NCBI GenBank assembly: GCA_018881555.1
Contig: JACAXG010000007.1
Location: forward strand, 2,680,643-2,744,642
Length of the DNA: 64,000 nt
Reading direction: 5' to 3'
DNA from: Amblyornis subalaris
Taxonomy: Eukaryota; Chordata; Aves; Passeriformes; Ptilonorhynchidae
Shown: positions 38,275 to 53,100 of the stretch, in pieces
Layout: each line of letters begins with the position of its first letter
Numbering within the stretch: the stretch's first letter is position 1
Program-made: the position numbers and the translations under genes
Notes under the pieces: generated by a model
Databases searched by the model: none
Seen by the model: only the letters and a program-made list of their open reading frames with translations
Told to the model about the DNA's origin: nothing

Positions 38275-39591
38275 CATGTTCCAAATGCATTGGATGCCAN
38301 GTCTTGAATCGGCAGTGTTGTTACCAGTGCTAAACAATCAATTTCCAAGTTTCCTGCAGCAAAATCGGTACCTTGAATCAGCACAGGACTGCTACAATGT
38401 CTTGAAATATTTTGCTCACTTTGTTGCCTCTCAGCTCTGTACCCAATGTCTTTTATNTCTTATGGAAATACATCACACAGAAACGAAATAAGTCTGAAGG
38501 TCTACAAAGCAGCCAGATACTTGTGAAATTGGACAACTTTGCAGGATCATTGCCCTNTAATCTGTTGTAGGAAAAGAGCATTTAAGTACAAAGTGGAAAG
38601 GTATTGTGCTTCCATCTTCCACGCACAGTGAAAGGCACACGTTTCTTTCACACACCAGGCCCTCCAAGCTCTGACTATTTGTGGGTCCTTGAGGTATCTT
38701 ATTCCACCAACACATCTCCAAGGGTCAGGAGATGTCATACTTCCACAAGCATTTGAAACCATCATAAACTGGACCTGACATGGAAGGCCACCTTGTTCCC
38801 TCCTGCACTGCTCCATCCCTCAGGCCANCACAAGTCTTTGGGCTTCAGTGCAATTACTTGGATTGAGCACATATTTACCTGTGATCCAGGTTAAACATGC
38901 ACAGCTTTTCGCTGGGTTAGGTTTAACCCAGATCAGAATTACACCAGATCAAAGTTTACATAAAACCGCTGTGGTAAAGCGCAGGTCATCTGTTGGCATA
39001 NAATCCAGATGTCTTTTGGTGTCTCAGCCATCACCACCTAAAAAGCAGCACAGATATCTTGGCAAGAGAATGAATAGGTCTTGCAGCCCCAACTACCTCC
39101 TCGGGTTACCACATCTAGTAGAGTTCCAAGTTAATCAGGCTAATATCCTTCTAAATACAGGCATTTTTCCCCCATTTTTGGGGATGTTAGTTTTTAATGT
39201 GGACCTCTTCTGTGAAAGGCAAATATTTGTAGAGGGCTCAAAAGACAAGCGCTAAGTTCTGAGTACTGTTAGAGCTTTTTAGGCAAAATGAGGGGAAGAT
39301 CTGTTTGTTTTCCAAATTGCTTTCTTTAATTTACATTGACCTCTTCAAGTTATGGTATCAACTTCAGTATCCACATTTGGAAGTGCAGGGTGGGGAAATT
39401 AGGTTTACTACAGCAGGAAAATGGTTGTTGTTTCATTAGTCTCAATCCAGGAAACCAATATACAGCAGCAAGGCCAAAACTGCCAACTCATGTTCCAGAA
39501 TAGTGAATGGTAAATCATCGGATATGGGAATGGTGAGGGTGGAAAGAGCAAAGAATGGAATTGTTTACTCCCTTATGGCTTTAATTGAATA
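38275..39591. other. unique sequence, no gene seen
   Basis: A 135-codon plus-strand frame (38848-39255) interrupted by an N has no domain, signal or splice context and is treated as chance. Confidence 0.5.
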
Positions 39592-39614
39592 ACACACACA
39601 CACACACACACACA
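39592..39614. repeat. (AC)n microsatellite
   Basis: About eleven and a half perfect AC units followed by an A-run. This is the commonest vertebrate dinucleotide repeat. Confidence 0.95.
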
Positions 39615-42600
39615 AAAAAAACCTAGTTATAGCAAGAAAAGAAAAAAAATCTTGGCTTATGTCTGCAGCAGCCTTAGGTTTTGGACAGAAGCAATGTTAT
39701 AATGTATAATTATATAACTTGCTTGAACAGTTGCTTTCCATATGGGAAGTAACAGATTTGCCCAGCTGCATTTTGGCAAAGCCTGAATCTACCATTATTC
39801 AGGGTATAACAATTTTACTGAAATTTGGAAGTCTTACAAAGGTATCTACACATTTCACTGATGGTCTTTGACAATACTTCTCTTCCTAAGAATAATACAC
39901 GGCTTCAACCCCTTTTCCAGAGGTCCTCAGCCATATTTATCTCCCATGATTGTCAGTGTAATTGTGTTCTGACTACAGATAGACTAAGACAGCACTCCCT
40001 TCCTCCTGTGACGAAAGAAAGGACAGAGTTTCAGGACGCATGGAAAAGGTACCTTTGAAAGTCTCATTTAAACATTTTGATTTCAGATAATCCTCTAAAT
40101 ACACAGATTTAGTTCAGCTGCTTTGTGAACGTCATTTCAGGTTATTTTGTGTCTTCTATATCAGTCCAGAACTGAAGNAGGGAAAAGCAACATAGTCTTC
40201 AGTAGCCTCAAAGCAGCAGCCAGTATTTGCTGCTTATTTCAGCAGCTTAGCTATAACCCCGAGGTTGATTATACTTCTTAAAATTCTGCAGAATACTGGA
40301 CTTTCAATATCTATGAACCTGGACTAACACTGGTCAGGACTATATTTTGTCAAGAGTCCCTATCCAATAGTTAGAACACTAATTGATTTCACCAGGTTCC
40401 CAGCTGCCATTCTAATGTCAGGAACTGGGAGATTTTCAAAATAACACAAAGAAAAGTAATAGGCGCAGATGTTTGGCATGTACACGCAGGATATAAGTTG
40501 TTGAGTGTGAAACTCAACAGAGAAGCCACAAAAACTGTCACAGTTTCACAAGACTGATGCCAAAGTGACCTAGTTACCAGAATATCTGAGTTCTCATGTG
40601 TGAGTCAAACACATATCAATTGGAGCTTCCCCCACAGCCAGCCTTTCAAACATTGTATGGGACATTACTCCTCCAAAAAAATATTTTACAAGCTTATTTC
40701 ACCTAGTGTTGGAGAAAAAAAAACAAAGGTGTCCAACTTCAAAAAAGACAATGCCGTGTGAATTAAGAGAGCACCAAGAGGTGGTTCCACAAATGCCACT
40801 GTAGTCTCCTGGGGAGCGCAGCAGCCGCATAGCCCATAACATTTTCAGTATCCCAAAGGGAAATTACCTCAGATTTCCTGCGTTCTCGTTTGTCCGACAC
40901 ATGTTTTTGTTACATTTTATATCTTTAAGTATTTTATATTCCATGAAATCACTCCAAAAAGCAATTTACCACATTATATTACTTTCTGCTATCTTTATGT
41001 ATCATCAAAATTTTGAGAACTAAAACTACTGCGGTTTGGAGAATCCATGGAAGGCATCTGGCACAATTAGCAGAGCTAAAGAAGAGAGTGCATTTGTTGC
41101 CAGATGGTCCTCTGTATTTTGCACGAAACAGTTGTTGAATAATAGACAGGAACAGGCCGGGGACATGGAAAAGAACTGAAGCACGTGGGTGAGAAGTTTG
41201 AATCCTCACAGGCAGACAAAGGAACTGCAGTAGTCTCCATACACCCTGGCCAGGTGCCACAAACAAGAAATGGACCAAGTTTCATCCCCAAAGGCAGCAG
41301 TTGTGAGTGAAGGTCTCAAGTGGGTGGAGAAACCTCCTTGAAGCCCAGACTGAACCATATGACAGTTCAAATATGGCGTTCACCCTGTCTTTGTCTTTTC
41401 TCCATGCCAGTTGTGGGCAGCTCTGTGCTTAGCACAGGAGCTGGTTTGGATCCTGGTGTCTTGCTCGGTGCTTTGGACACCAGTTTGGATACCAGCTACT
41501 AGGTTGGCTCTGATCCTTAATTTGCAGCTGAGTTTTGAATCCAAGTCTTGACCATGACTCCTGGCTGCCAGTGAATAGTAGGGAGGAGAGGAAATTTGAG
41601 ATGGAGGCATGAGTTTTCCCAAATGGTAAATGCAGTGAATCATCCTGTGAAATAACAACCTTCCTCACAGCGTGCATGGCTCAGCCACGACAATAAAGAG
41701 AAGTAGCTCAGGACACAGATTCTTCTATGAGGAATAAACAGAAAGTGAGGAAATACACTACAATTCATGCCTTAAGGAGCACCATTAAAGCAACTAAACA
41801 GCTGAACACGTTGTCTTATTGAGACACAAAATACTTCCTCTACAGGAGTCCTGCTGCACAATCATTTTCTGAAGTGCAGAATTCTGCTGACTTTACATTC
41901 CAGTAAGGGATCTGGAGTAGCTTACAAATGTTGCCATATTTATGCAGAGGGAATAACTTCAAACTGCCAGCCCTCCACAGGCCATGAAAACAAACCTTCC
42001 CCTCAACTCCACAGTCCCTACTCAGTGTTTTGTGAACTTGAGGCACTGACAATATATTTTAACCACTTCTTCAACAACTGCTATTCTAACTTGCTGCCGC
42101 TGTCAAAAATTGTGATACTCTGTGTTTTCAAAACAACCTAAAGAAAACTTTCTGTAATTTGGCTGTGCCCATTTGATACATATGAAGACAGAGGCACATA
42201 CTCCTAATCAGAAGCTTTGAAAGAAAATAAAGCACGATGATAGAATTTACAAACCATCCTCTGGCCAAGGATGGGTTAATGCAGTGCTCTGGGCTCTGCC
42301 CCCCTGTGCTAGTAATAGGAATCAGGCTTGTAGGGAAGGATTTCTTGGTGACTGGCCAGCAAGAGAGCCTATAATCTGCAAAAGATGGGATCTGGGGCTG
42401 AGTCAGAAACTGCCTGAGAGTCTTCTGCTTGTCAGAGCCTCGCTAAGAGCAGCTAAGTCTGTGTGCGACAACTGGGGGTTTCTTACCCAGACTGTCTTTT
42501 TTTGTCATGTGGGCGATGCTCTGCTGAAAGCCAGGAACAGCCACACAAAACGTGTAATGTGCTACAGCTCTGCAACTTTTGGGGCTGAGATTGTGGGGAT

Positions 42601-45600
42601 CTGATTACAATTGATTCTCAAGTAACAGTGGTCAAAGGCACATGAAATAGGGACATTTTTTCATTGTTTAGTTAACTCCAAACAATCAGCCACCTTCACT
42701 GGAATGGTCAAGTGGCACTGGAACTGCAAAATGGTGACAAAGAGTCAGAGGTTTTATTATTGGGGAATCTGGTAAGGTATAACTCACAGAAGGAAAGCAC
42801 TGTTAGCAGAATCTCGTCAGAAGGGTCCATACCAAGTCTAAAAAACAGATGAAAGAACCTGTCCGAGTGAGAANGGCTACAAAAGGTTCATTCTAACAGC
42901 AACCCCTCCGTTAGGAGAAACTGCGATCAATGTTCAGCAGTTCACTAGCTCAGTCAAAAATCACTCCTATTGAAACAGAGGCAGAAAACTCCCGGGATGA
43001 TTTTGTGTGTTCATTTCAGATCTCTCAACTAACACACTACTTCTATAAAAATCATAATAGCCAAATTCATACAGAGGCAAACACTAAACACCATTCTCTG
43101 TCAACTCTAGGCTGCTTTGAGCAAAGTAATCATGAGTGTTTACTGGTAGATGTCTTTAAACACAACAAAACAACAACAACAAACCCAAACTGTTGTTTCT
43201 GTGTATTTTACTTGGTAAAATTATCAGACTTACAGTGTCAAGAAAAATATATATACTGGAAAACTCATTTGCTTTCAAATCCAAAAAGTAACTGTCAGGA
43301 AAGATCCAGGGAGCATCTTCCTATTTTAACATTTTACAAATGCATTCCAAAACCAGTGATACCATCTTTGTGCACAGTTAATACCAAGATTGTGATAAGA
43401 CTATTGATAAGCTAGAACAGATATACCTGTTTGTAATTTCTTCCATAAGAAATAAATCAGTATTTTTCTTCTTAAGATTTTATTCTCTTTTGCAGTCCTT
43501 AGCAGTAAAAGTTTAATAAAGAGCACTCAAAGAGCCAGAGTGCCCTCTCGTGGTCCTATCTCATCCCTGTTACTTCATTTCAGTTAAAAAAAAAAGAAAG
43601 GCTGGGTTGTGNCTATTCGACACAGAAATCTTATAGCCATCAAGCCAACATTCCTAAATGTTCTCTCAACAAAGATAATTTTAAGAGCTAGACAATTAAG
43701 TATGCAGATCCAGACTGCCAAAAGTCATGCATGTAAAATGAAGTCCAGAAAATAAAGCCCATGCTTTGTCTCCACCCATTCCAGACATCGCAAAAAACTG
43801 AAATGCAAACCACANCTTAGATAAAGTTCTCAGNGGCTAACTTGGTTTGATAACGTAAACACCACACTGGCATGACACAGAAGCAAGGAGAGGGAATAAC
43901 TGAGCAAAAGCAACCATGTGGGAAGGAAAGTGAAGAGAGCCTTCCCAAATTAANTCTGCTCTAGCCAAGACAGAGGAAAAATGCCTTCCAGGAGCTCCTA
44001 CTTCTGGAGTGATACCTGCCAGGAGCCAGATACGAGGCTGTGTTGTGCANGGACCTTCAGTCACTGCTACTGATTTTGGGCCCATATCACTGTCATCTCA
44101 GCTGCACTACAGCTAATACAGGCTGGGATGAGTTAATTGCCAGGGGATTTTTGCCCTGTGTTGCAAGGAGAATGAAAGGATTTAGCCCTTCAATTTGTCC
44201 ATCCCTCATCTGTTTCTTGGTTCNTCGTGGGCTGACTCCAGTTTTCACTCAGGAATGGCAGCTTCCCCTGCAGCAGTAAATGGACAATTCAAAACTGAGA
44301 GGCGATTCCCCAGTTCAGACGAAGAACATCCTGCAAGCAATCAGAAGCAGATGGATATTTCAATGCCTTGCTCCAGCAGGCTGCCAGTCACGGCAGGACT
44401 GCCAGTCACAACTGGACCAANATCTGCGTTGTAAGCGGTGCCATTGTGGGCAGAATGGTAAAATATTCTGATAAAGGATAGGAGCCGAGCTGCACACACG
44501 TGCTGCCAGGTTACCACTGGCACACTGGCGGTATAAGGAGGAAATTTCAACTTGTAGAACTAATTCAAGGANAAACAGATATCACCAACATCAGAGGCAA
44601 CTAATTCAACATCCGCTCCCAAGACCAGTGCAGCAGAGACACTCACTGAGAATACTTCAGATTGCTTTCCTGGGGATCTCAAATATTTCATACTAAAGGT
44701 CCAATAAACATTCAGTTCAATTTTTTCTAATGTGTCCAAAAGTCACAAAACTAACACTGACANTCTTTTTTCAATGAGACTAAGAAACTAATTGTAAAAC
44801 AAAGCAGAACTGGAATTAAGAATACATATTTTCTAAATATCAGATCTTTCAGTTCCAATACAGTTTTCCCCTGGAACTATAAAACAACGATGTAATATGT
44901 TACTGCCAAAGTTACCCAAAGAGAGCAAAAATACCCTCTCTGGGCAATCTGTGTGCAAATGGAACAGCTTATTAAGGCTTACTTAATTGAGAACAAGTAA
45001 ACAAGGGCCTTAGCCACACTGAACCAATTTCTTGAGGCAAACTTCATGGTCTGAGTTTCCAGAAACACACTGGAAAATTAGCAAAAGGGAATGTCTTTCA
45101 CTGCTTTGTTTTAAGCCACAGAAAACAATGTCAGGCCACACCCACAAAGAGGTCCATTTGACTCCCTCTGGCTGTAAGAACTAATACAGCTTTCAGAACG
45201 AAAAAAAAAGGAGAAGACAAAAAAAGGATCAGCTAAAAAACCTCTGCTTAGCACATATTCCAAACCATGATATGTGACAGAGACATCAGTTCCATTTTCT
45301 GTCCCAAAACTCTCGGGGTGGTTTTTACATTCTTTGTTGTTGTTGTTGCTGATTATCAGCATCATAATTATCCCAAATTTCCTGTTCCTCAGCTGAAAAT
45401 CATCACCTTAAAGGTGATTGATTAGCACAGCTCTGCCAATTAACCCATCCACATTTCCCAATGGCAGCTGAAGCAAAAACATGTATTACTAACACAAATG
45501 GAAAAGAAGAAATGTGTGGTACCTCTCTGAAAAGTGGTTTCCTAAAATAAATAAATAAGAATGATTTCTTGCTTAGTACAAACAGCTTTCTGCTGCTGAA

Positions 45601-48600
45601 CTTGGATCTGTTCACGCTACCAATATCAACATCTTTCCTGCTAAAACANATGCTATAATCTGGAAATTGGATGGGGTGAGATGCAGACAGAGTCACAATA
45701 TGTCAGTGCTTGCTAATTTCAAAATATTCATTTTGGATTGTTAGGTCAGTGTAGCATTGGATATTGTACTCATAACTCTTACTTACAATGCCTCAAGGAA
45801 AGACTTTTCTGATGTTACCACAAAGCAAAGTTTAGCACACTGCATCTAATTAGACAAGCTTTGGAAAGAAATATTGAGAATTTAAAGGAATCATCCTTTT
45901 CCCTTCAGTTCAGCTTTACTCTAACAATGCTGCTGGCTAGGAAAGGAGAACCTCTCTTTAAATTTGAGGAATCACTAGAGAAAATAGCAACAGGTTGTCC
46001 CAGTAGTTTATTTTAACACAAAGAGGTATCAAACACCTTTATCTGGGACATGAAAATCCTTGAGGTCACCTAGAACTTGGACTGTACCAAACGTGTGGCT
46101 CAGAGAAATGTGGAATACACCCAGAGAAATGTGGAAGAATGAAAGGAAATGGGTCCACCCTGGGAAAAGTCTTATATCATGACAGAAAACTCTTAGCAGA
46201 GAATATTTTCCCTGTAATTGCTAACGTTTACGCAAAAGATCTCATTTTTCAGTAGTTACACTTAAATTGTTGCTGTTTGTAAGCAGAGCAAATGGAATAT
46301 TTTAATTATTATAACGTGAAAACTATAGTCATCTGAAGTAGCCTTTGGGTTAATTTTCTTATCAGTAAAAAACAGGTGATATCAATGAGATTAATTCAGT
46401 TAGGAGAGCTACTTGGATAAGTTGGGTTTTAAGTCTGCTTTAGCTGGCAGTAAAAGATCATTTCCTGAGGAAACCAGGATGTAATTTTGCAGTTAGCTTC
46501 TTTTTTTCTGCCTACATAACTCCTTTTTTTTCCCAAGGCTGAGAATTCTTAAAATTTCAGTCTAGAACAAACGCATGAAAACAACTGAGTAAGATATTCT
46601 CTAGGACACAGAAGAACTTAGAAACATATCTGCTCTAGGAGGTACTGCTTAATCTACCAATAAATCCAAAACATACATGTAAATCAAACCCCAACAACAA
46701 CATGCTTCCATTTGTTCATAGCTCATCAGTTAAATCTCAGCTTCTGCAAGTGTTTTCATCTCTTTGGATTATTAAAAGATATTAAGTGGGATAGTCTTGA
46801 ATATGCAAACTCACTTCTCCTTTGTAAGGGTATTTCTAGGTTTCCTTGTACTCTACTACCACTGAGGTCCCCCTCAACATCACAATTAAATACTATTAAG
46901 CATACTTGTGTCTCTTTTTGTCCTCTCTCACTCCATGACACAGATCGTTTGAAGTACTACAAATAGTAATAAACTTTTCTTGCTGCTTTATCAACGTGTG
47001 TTCAACAAGTTAGACCAAGATCAGTAGTGTGCACTCAGAACTGTGAATGTTAAGGATTAGCAGAACAAGTCACTGACAACAAATTCTAGACCAGAACCCC
47101 AATATGATTTTGTTTAAATCAGTATCCACTAAACAAGAAAAAGAACATTTGCAGATCTTATTACATGGAGTATTCGTCAACGCTCCTGAATCATCAGTAA
47201 ACTTTTCCATATGACCTTGCACCCAGCTGTTTGCCCTACCTATGCCTCGGTAAAACCAGTTNGAAAAAGGTGTAGCAGTGAGCTATAAACCTGGAAATGT
47301 ACCCAAGCGGAGTTCAGGGTAAGTGAATTGCAAAAGCAAGGAAAAGGCCTGGAGGCAGCCCCATGCTTTGCTACTCCTGAGAGGCTCAAGGTGTGAGACT
47401 GCAGCCAGACTCCCGTGTTTGGGGATTAGGCAGATGGCGATTCATCAGCACATGGCAGTGTCAGAAAACTCAGTAGCAGTAAAGTTTCCTTTTCTTGCAG
47501 CAGTTCGACTTCTAATCACAAAGGTGAAGTTAGTTTGCAAAACAACCTCATCAGGCTTTACCTACTGCAGGCAAGAGCTCCGGTAGAAAATACAAACCCT
47601 TGTTTTTACATTTCGAGGACAGTAAGGTTCCTTTGCAGTTCACAATTTCAGTTCACGATTACTGAACTATTGGGAAAATGCTCTGGTCAGCCACGACTTA
47701 CAGAAGTTGCTTTAAAACTACTTCATCTTGTGGGATCTTCCAGTGCAGTTTCAACTGGTTCACTGAATTTTATGTATTTTATAAACTTGATGCATTTTTG
47801 GGCAATAGAGACGTTCCGTTTAAATTTATAGAGCGGAACATCCTGTTGTGGCCATGTAGCACAGGAAATTCATCCTATTAGTTTTCCAGACTTCGAGATA
47901 CATGGAACACCACGTTTAGAGAAATCAGCTCTTTTGAACGCACCGAAGAAGAACAAGGACATACATTTATGCACATTGTNGGGAAGGGGGGAATGACCCC
48001 TCCCTGCATACATGAAACTCGAGCCAACTCGAGCCTTAACAAATTTTGTCCTTCTCTGTTGGGTCCAAATTAATCTGACAGCTCTTCTAAAACAAAGTCT
48101 CATTCTTTAATTACGATTTCTAAGTGCATTTTAAAGTTTATATTTTCACCAACAGGTGGAGCATCAATTCTGAAGTCCTTATCTGTTTGTGATCTGAAAC
48201 AACCTAAATATTTACTAAACAGTAAAATAAAGTGTGTTTCCCGTCCTCACTGCTATGAAAGCAAGAAAAGCTATGCAGAGTAAAAAGGATCAACTATTGA
48301 GCCCAGACAGGAAGAGTAAACAGGGAAGTGTGCCAAATAGAAATATAGTGTTTCAGTATCATGAAGATATAGGCTATTCTTAGTCTAAGCTAAGACTAAA
48401 GGACTTTTTCCTTTTTTAACTGATTTTCTGGTGCAAAAATTTCTATAGGCAGTAAGAGCAACTTCTAAAAATGTCTGAAGTATCATAAAGCTTGATTACA
48501 GAAAAGGTAAACAAGACAGACATGTTTCAGAAGTTTACACATAGGGATCACACTGGAAGATGAAGTTGTTTCTTCTCAACTACACCACTATAATTTCTAA

Positions 48601-49684
48601 ATTCTGGACAAATNGATAAATTTTAGGGCAGGATTCTACTTCTGGATAAGTGCAACTTCCATCANCTTCTTAAAATAACCATTCCCCAAAAGTTACAGAA
48701 AATAACATTCCTAAGGAACTTCATATTCATCAGGCTGTTATTTTGGATCTACTTAATAACAGATTTTCTCTCTGCTGAAGTATCAAATNAGGATTTCCAT
48801 ACTAGAATACATAAAGCCTGAATGATATTTCACATACAAATAAGCGGAAACCATTTGCTCGCTGAGGTTTTGGCATTACTTCTGTTTATAAACTGTGTAA
48901 AGTAACAACNCTCCAGGCAACATTTGAGGGGGGAAATATGAATAATTACTCCTTGCAGTATTGCATAGGTAAAGATATTATCAGACTATTTAAAGTGCCC
49001 AGAGGAGCAAAATATTGAAGTTTTTCTCTTGAGGCAAACCAAGATATGTAGACACTGCAGTTCACAGCAAGCAGAGCTTTGTTGGGCAGGCAGTAAAAGA
49101 AGGGGGTACAAGGAGAAAGGAGCATTTTGGCAAGTATAAGAACTTAGCAGCTTAAAGAAGAGGGACATATCCTCAGCTTAAGTGAATCAGCATAAACTCA
49201 TTGATACTCAGTTGATGTCAGACTGAGAATTTAAGAGGAACATACAGGCTGTGTTCCTGTAACCCAACTCATAAACCAAATTTACTTTCTTCAATAAATT
49301 TCAGCCTACTGATGACTAAATAAAATCTCTAATACAATACTAATATCCAATCTAATCCCTATTCCTACAATTTCTCTAGTAAAATCACAGNACCTTTATT
49401 CATTCAAATATTTCTTAGTCTTACAAACTATCCCTATTTTCTTCAAAGCAAACATATTCATGAGTGAGAACTGAAGGATCAGAACAGGGTGCTTTTTCAC
49501 CCTGGAAATCTGTTCATGTCAGCCTTTCATATATCCCTCTGGGCCATTTGCCCTTTCCTACTCTAAAGAATTTTTCATCTGTTTTCTGAATAGCGTCAGA
49601 AAAATTGACTGAGCTACTGATACACCCACACAGAAATAAACTGCAAAGACTCTGTTGTAGTCAAGTTGCAATCACAGAAGCATT
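39615..49684. other. unique sequence, no gene seen
   Basis: No interspersed repeat or gene is recognised over about 10 kb. It holds a short (TGT)n, CAA-rich runs near 43165-43183, and a 15-bp duplicate 'cagagaaatgtggaa' at 46101 and 46122. Open frames (for example 42930-43415, +, 161 codons) lack domains or splice support. Confidence 0.5.
45334..45348. repeat. short (TGT)n microsatellite
   Basis: Five TGT units within 'tctttgttgttgttgttgct'. Confidence 0.8.
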
Positions 49685-49835
49685 CATATATATATATATA
49701 TATACATATATATACACACCCCTACCTATTTGTGTGTGTAAAAGTGTATATATAGATATATATGTATATATATGTATGTATATATAATAAAACATAACTG
49801 TAAATATATATATNATTATAGTATATATTATAGAC
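49685..49835. repeat. TA/TATG-rich microsatellite cluster
   Basis: A compound low-complexity block: (AT)n, then TACATATATATACAC, a (TG)n remnant, then GTATATATATG runs and another (TA)n with an N. It ends at the start of a CR1 copy. The ATs make overlapping Tyr/Ile-rich open frames on both strands, which are artefacts. Confidence 0.9.
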
Positions 49836-49837
49836 CA

Positions 49838-50122
49838 NAGAATCATAGAATGGTTTGAGTTGAAAGGCACTTTAAAGATCATCCAGTTCCAACCCCTCTG
49901 CCATGGGCAGGGACACCCTCCACTAGACCAGGTTGCTCGAAGCTCTATTCAACCTGGTCTTGAAAAATTCCAGGGATGAGGCATCCACAACTTCTCTGGG
50001 CAACCTGTGCCAGGGTCTCACCACCCTCACAGTAAAGAATTTCTTTTTAATATCCAAACTAAACCTACTTTCTTTCAGTTTGAAGCCATTCCCCCTTGTC
50101 CTGTCACTACACGCTCTTATAT
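49838..50122 (-). mobile_element. CR1 LINE, 5'-truncated 3' end
   Basis: 'agaatcatagaatggtttgag', 'ccatgggcagggacaccctccactagaccagg', 'cctggtcttgaaaaattccagggatgagg', 'gccattcccccttgtcctgtcactacacgctctta' in canonical reverse-complement order. It is about 285 bp, the same subfamily type as the 8878 and 62188 copies, and abuts the TA-rich block at its 3' end. Confidence 0.95.
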
Positions 50123-53100
50123 ATCTTATTAGACATAATGGTTTTTTAAATGTTATATATTTTTAGCAGCTTTCATATACAACAAGAAAGTAAAAAGTCT
50201 CCTTTAACTGAATGAAATTTCAAAGAGTGACAACANCTTTCCTGCAGAGGACTGCAGTATCTTTTTTTTTATTATACAAATTGCAGCACTTATCTACTCT
50301 GTGGAAAACAGAAAAAAAAAATGAAACCCTTTTTTCCTGGTATTGCCATATGGGAAGCCACGTGATGGTTCAGTTATGACACTTCTGGGTAGCTCACAAC
50401 AAAAATAAGAATTTGGTTGATACTAAGGTCACCGAGATAACATCTTTAAAAGCACTCTGGGAGTTCAAAAAGCACTCCAAGAAAAAGGGAGTATGAGGAC
50501 ACAGGCAGGGTACAACTTATCACATCATTTGTGTCAAAAGCAGATGAATGGAATGCTTACAAAATAAACTGAACAACAGAAATATATTACCAAATCTCCT
50601 TCCCAACTAATAAAGCAAAAGTCAAATCCTTTGATGATCTTATATGTGTCTTAAAGGATGGGGATATTTTAACAGTCCATTTTCTTCAATCGAATTCAAT
50701 CATTCTGGAAAATGTCATCCATGAGAGTTTCTTTTAGTGTTTTGGGAGTTAAAAAACCCACCCTGAAAAAAGTCCAAATACAGCATAAGCATTTTTGCAG
50801 TCAGTGACATGAGAGCAAGAGGTTTTCCTGAATATGCTATTGTTGAGGTCTATGTTCTGAGCTAGCAGACGCCAGAAAAAACAGAATTTAATAAATGAGC
50901 TGAGACGACAAAGTTAAATTTAAGTGAGGAAATGAATTGGCAAAACCTTTTACTGACATATGAATCTGAACATAATGTAATTTAATTTTACTTTGTTAAT
51001 TATCCCAATGTATGTAACTTTCTATTTTACATGCCTCTTTTATACATCATGTATTTCTGAAGAGAATTTTTTAAAGCATATTTGAAATTAATTTATCTCG
51101 ATTATAAGCCCTATTTCAATCCCAGTGATACAATATTCATTAAGTTTCAGGAGGAAAACGAAGACCAAATAAAATCTGTTGCATGATATGAGAAAAAAGG
51201 GGAAGGAATTTCTGAAGGTCAGACGCATGAAAGCTTGAGAGGAGATTAAAGTCATGCTGCTGATCTTCTGTTGCTTCTTGAAAAGAACTCCCTACAAACA
51301 TTTAATTACTAATACTTTTACCATGCTGAGAGAATGCTACACATAGATTACTGTGGAAAATTGTTATTTAAAACAGGAGAGTTGAAATCAAAGAGAAATC
51401 CAGCTATTCCCACTAGGGTTGTTATGTTTGAAATTNCAGACACCATCTTCAGTGCTACACAGGCTGACCCACTTTAATTCTTCTGAAGTTCAACAGATGG
51501 GAAGAGCTACAGTACAAATTAATGTTAATTTGATTAATTACATTGTTAATGCGTGATAAATATATGAATNCTATACCAATTTTCACTAGGTTACTTAAAG
51601 CAAAAGGACCAAACCAGATAAATTAGAGCAGAGCAGATCCTTAAGCACACAGCAACCCATTTCCTCTTGAATTTTCCTACAGAATTACAATATTTGTAAG
51701 ACAGTTGTACCTTATGCAGTGACACTAGACAACTGTGTACCCATGTCACCAAAACTGAGTAAAAGAGGGCCACTGCCTGGTTTCTCAGGCTATTGAGAGC
51801 CTTAAAGGAGCTCCCTTCTAGTTCCAATGGACAAATTGAGTTTAAAAGCATGTCCATGAATCTAACAGTTAGGCATTATTTTGCTGAATAATCCTCAGAA
51901 CTTTGCTGACAGAGAGCTGTAATCATATACAGCAGATACTTGTGCCCTTTGATTTGTAGCTTCATTTTATTAGTAATGTTCATTGGCAATGTCCAATTTC
52001 CAAACCCACCTTCTCCGCCTTTTGAGCTGAATACTGAAAATAATCCTTCATCCAGACCTGGCAGGTCACAAGTGCTGGACAAATTCCTCTCACAGACCCT
52101 TGACCNAAGCAGAGTTTTTATAGGTGTGCTGTAATGCAATTTTGTCTAACTTTTAATTTTCTGATTCGCATTCTGTGGATCACATTACCAGGAAAGAGAG
52201 GCTGTAACATAGCAGCAGTCTCCTGAGTGTTGCAGAAGTTGCAAATACTTACTGGAGTAGAGTTTGGGCTTGTTCTGCTGCCTGAGTAGAAANTGTTTTA
52301 TTGCTGGATTCATGTGCTCTTTGAGATATTTGTTTCATGGCAAACATTTCACTGGCTTCTAGTTCACCAAAAATAGAACTGTGACTGTCCCTGTTGACAA
52401 ACAATTTTGTGTAACACAAAAGGAACCAGAACCTTTCAGAAGTATTCCTTCAATTTTTTCCTTAAACAGGTAAGAAATATTGTGATAGAAAAAACCTACG
52501 GGAGTAAACAAAAGGACTGAGTTTCAAAGCATTTGACATATTATTCAATTCATTACCTCCTGAAGATGACTGCCTTCCACACAGCCAGCTTAAGAGGCAA
52601 AATATTCTTTTTTAAAAGTCAAGAGGATACCACTATTATCTTGAGTCAGTTCTTTTTGTTTCCTCTTCATTTTGTGCAAGTCAAGTGGTCCAAAGTGCAG
52701 AAGGAGTCAGAAACTTCCATGAAGGGACTTGTCTGGTAGATAAGAATCTTAAAGAGATAAAGAGTTCCTACTCCTAATTTCACAGCAGTTAAAACACATA
52801 TTAAAAGGGGAACAGAGACCGTTTCACATTGGAAAAAAATATGACTGGAGCACAAGGGTATAAAAGAATTTGTTGTAATTGACAGCAACCCTTTAAATCA
52901 TGTTGAAAAGAGGTGGGAAGGCAAGGATAGCTATACAGAAATAAAAGGAGAGCATGCTGCTTTCCAGTGTCAGTTTAAATTATTCTTCAACAGCAGTGCA
53001 GTGCTACAGCAATCCCCTCATGGTTCACACAGTCTGGGATTTCTTCATTACTTTCTCTGAGTAGAACACATTGATAAGCAAAAAGCAGCAGCATACATTG

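Noticed and set aside
49605..49882. Tyr/Ile-rich open frames
   Set aside because: Produced by the TA-rich microsatellite.
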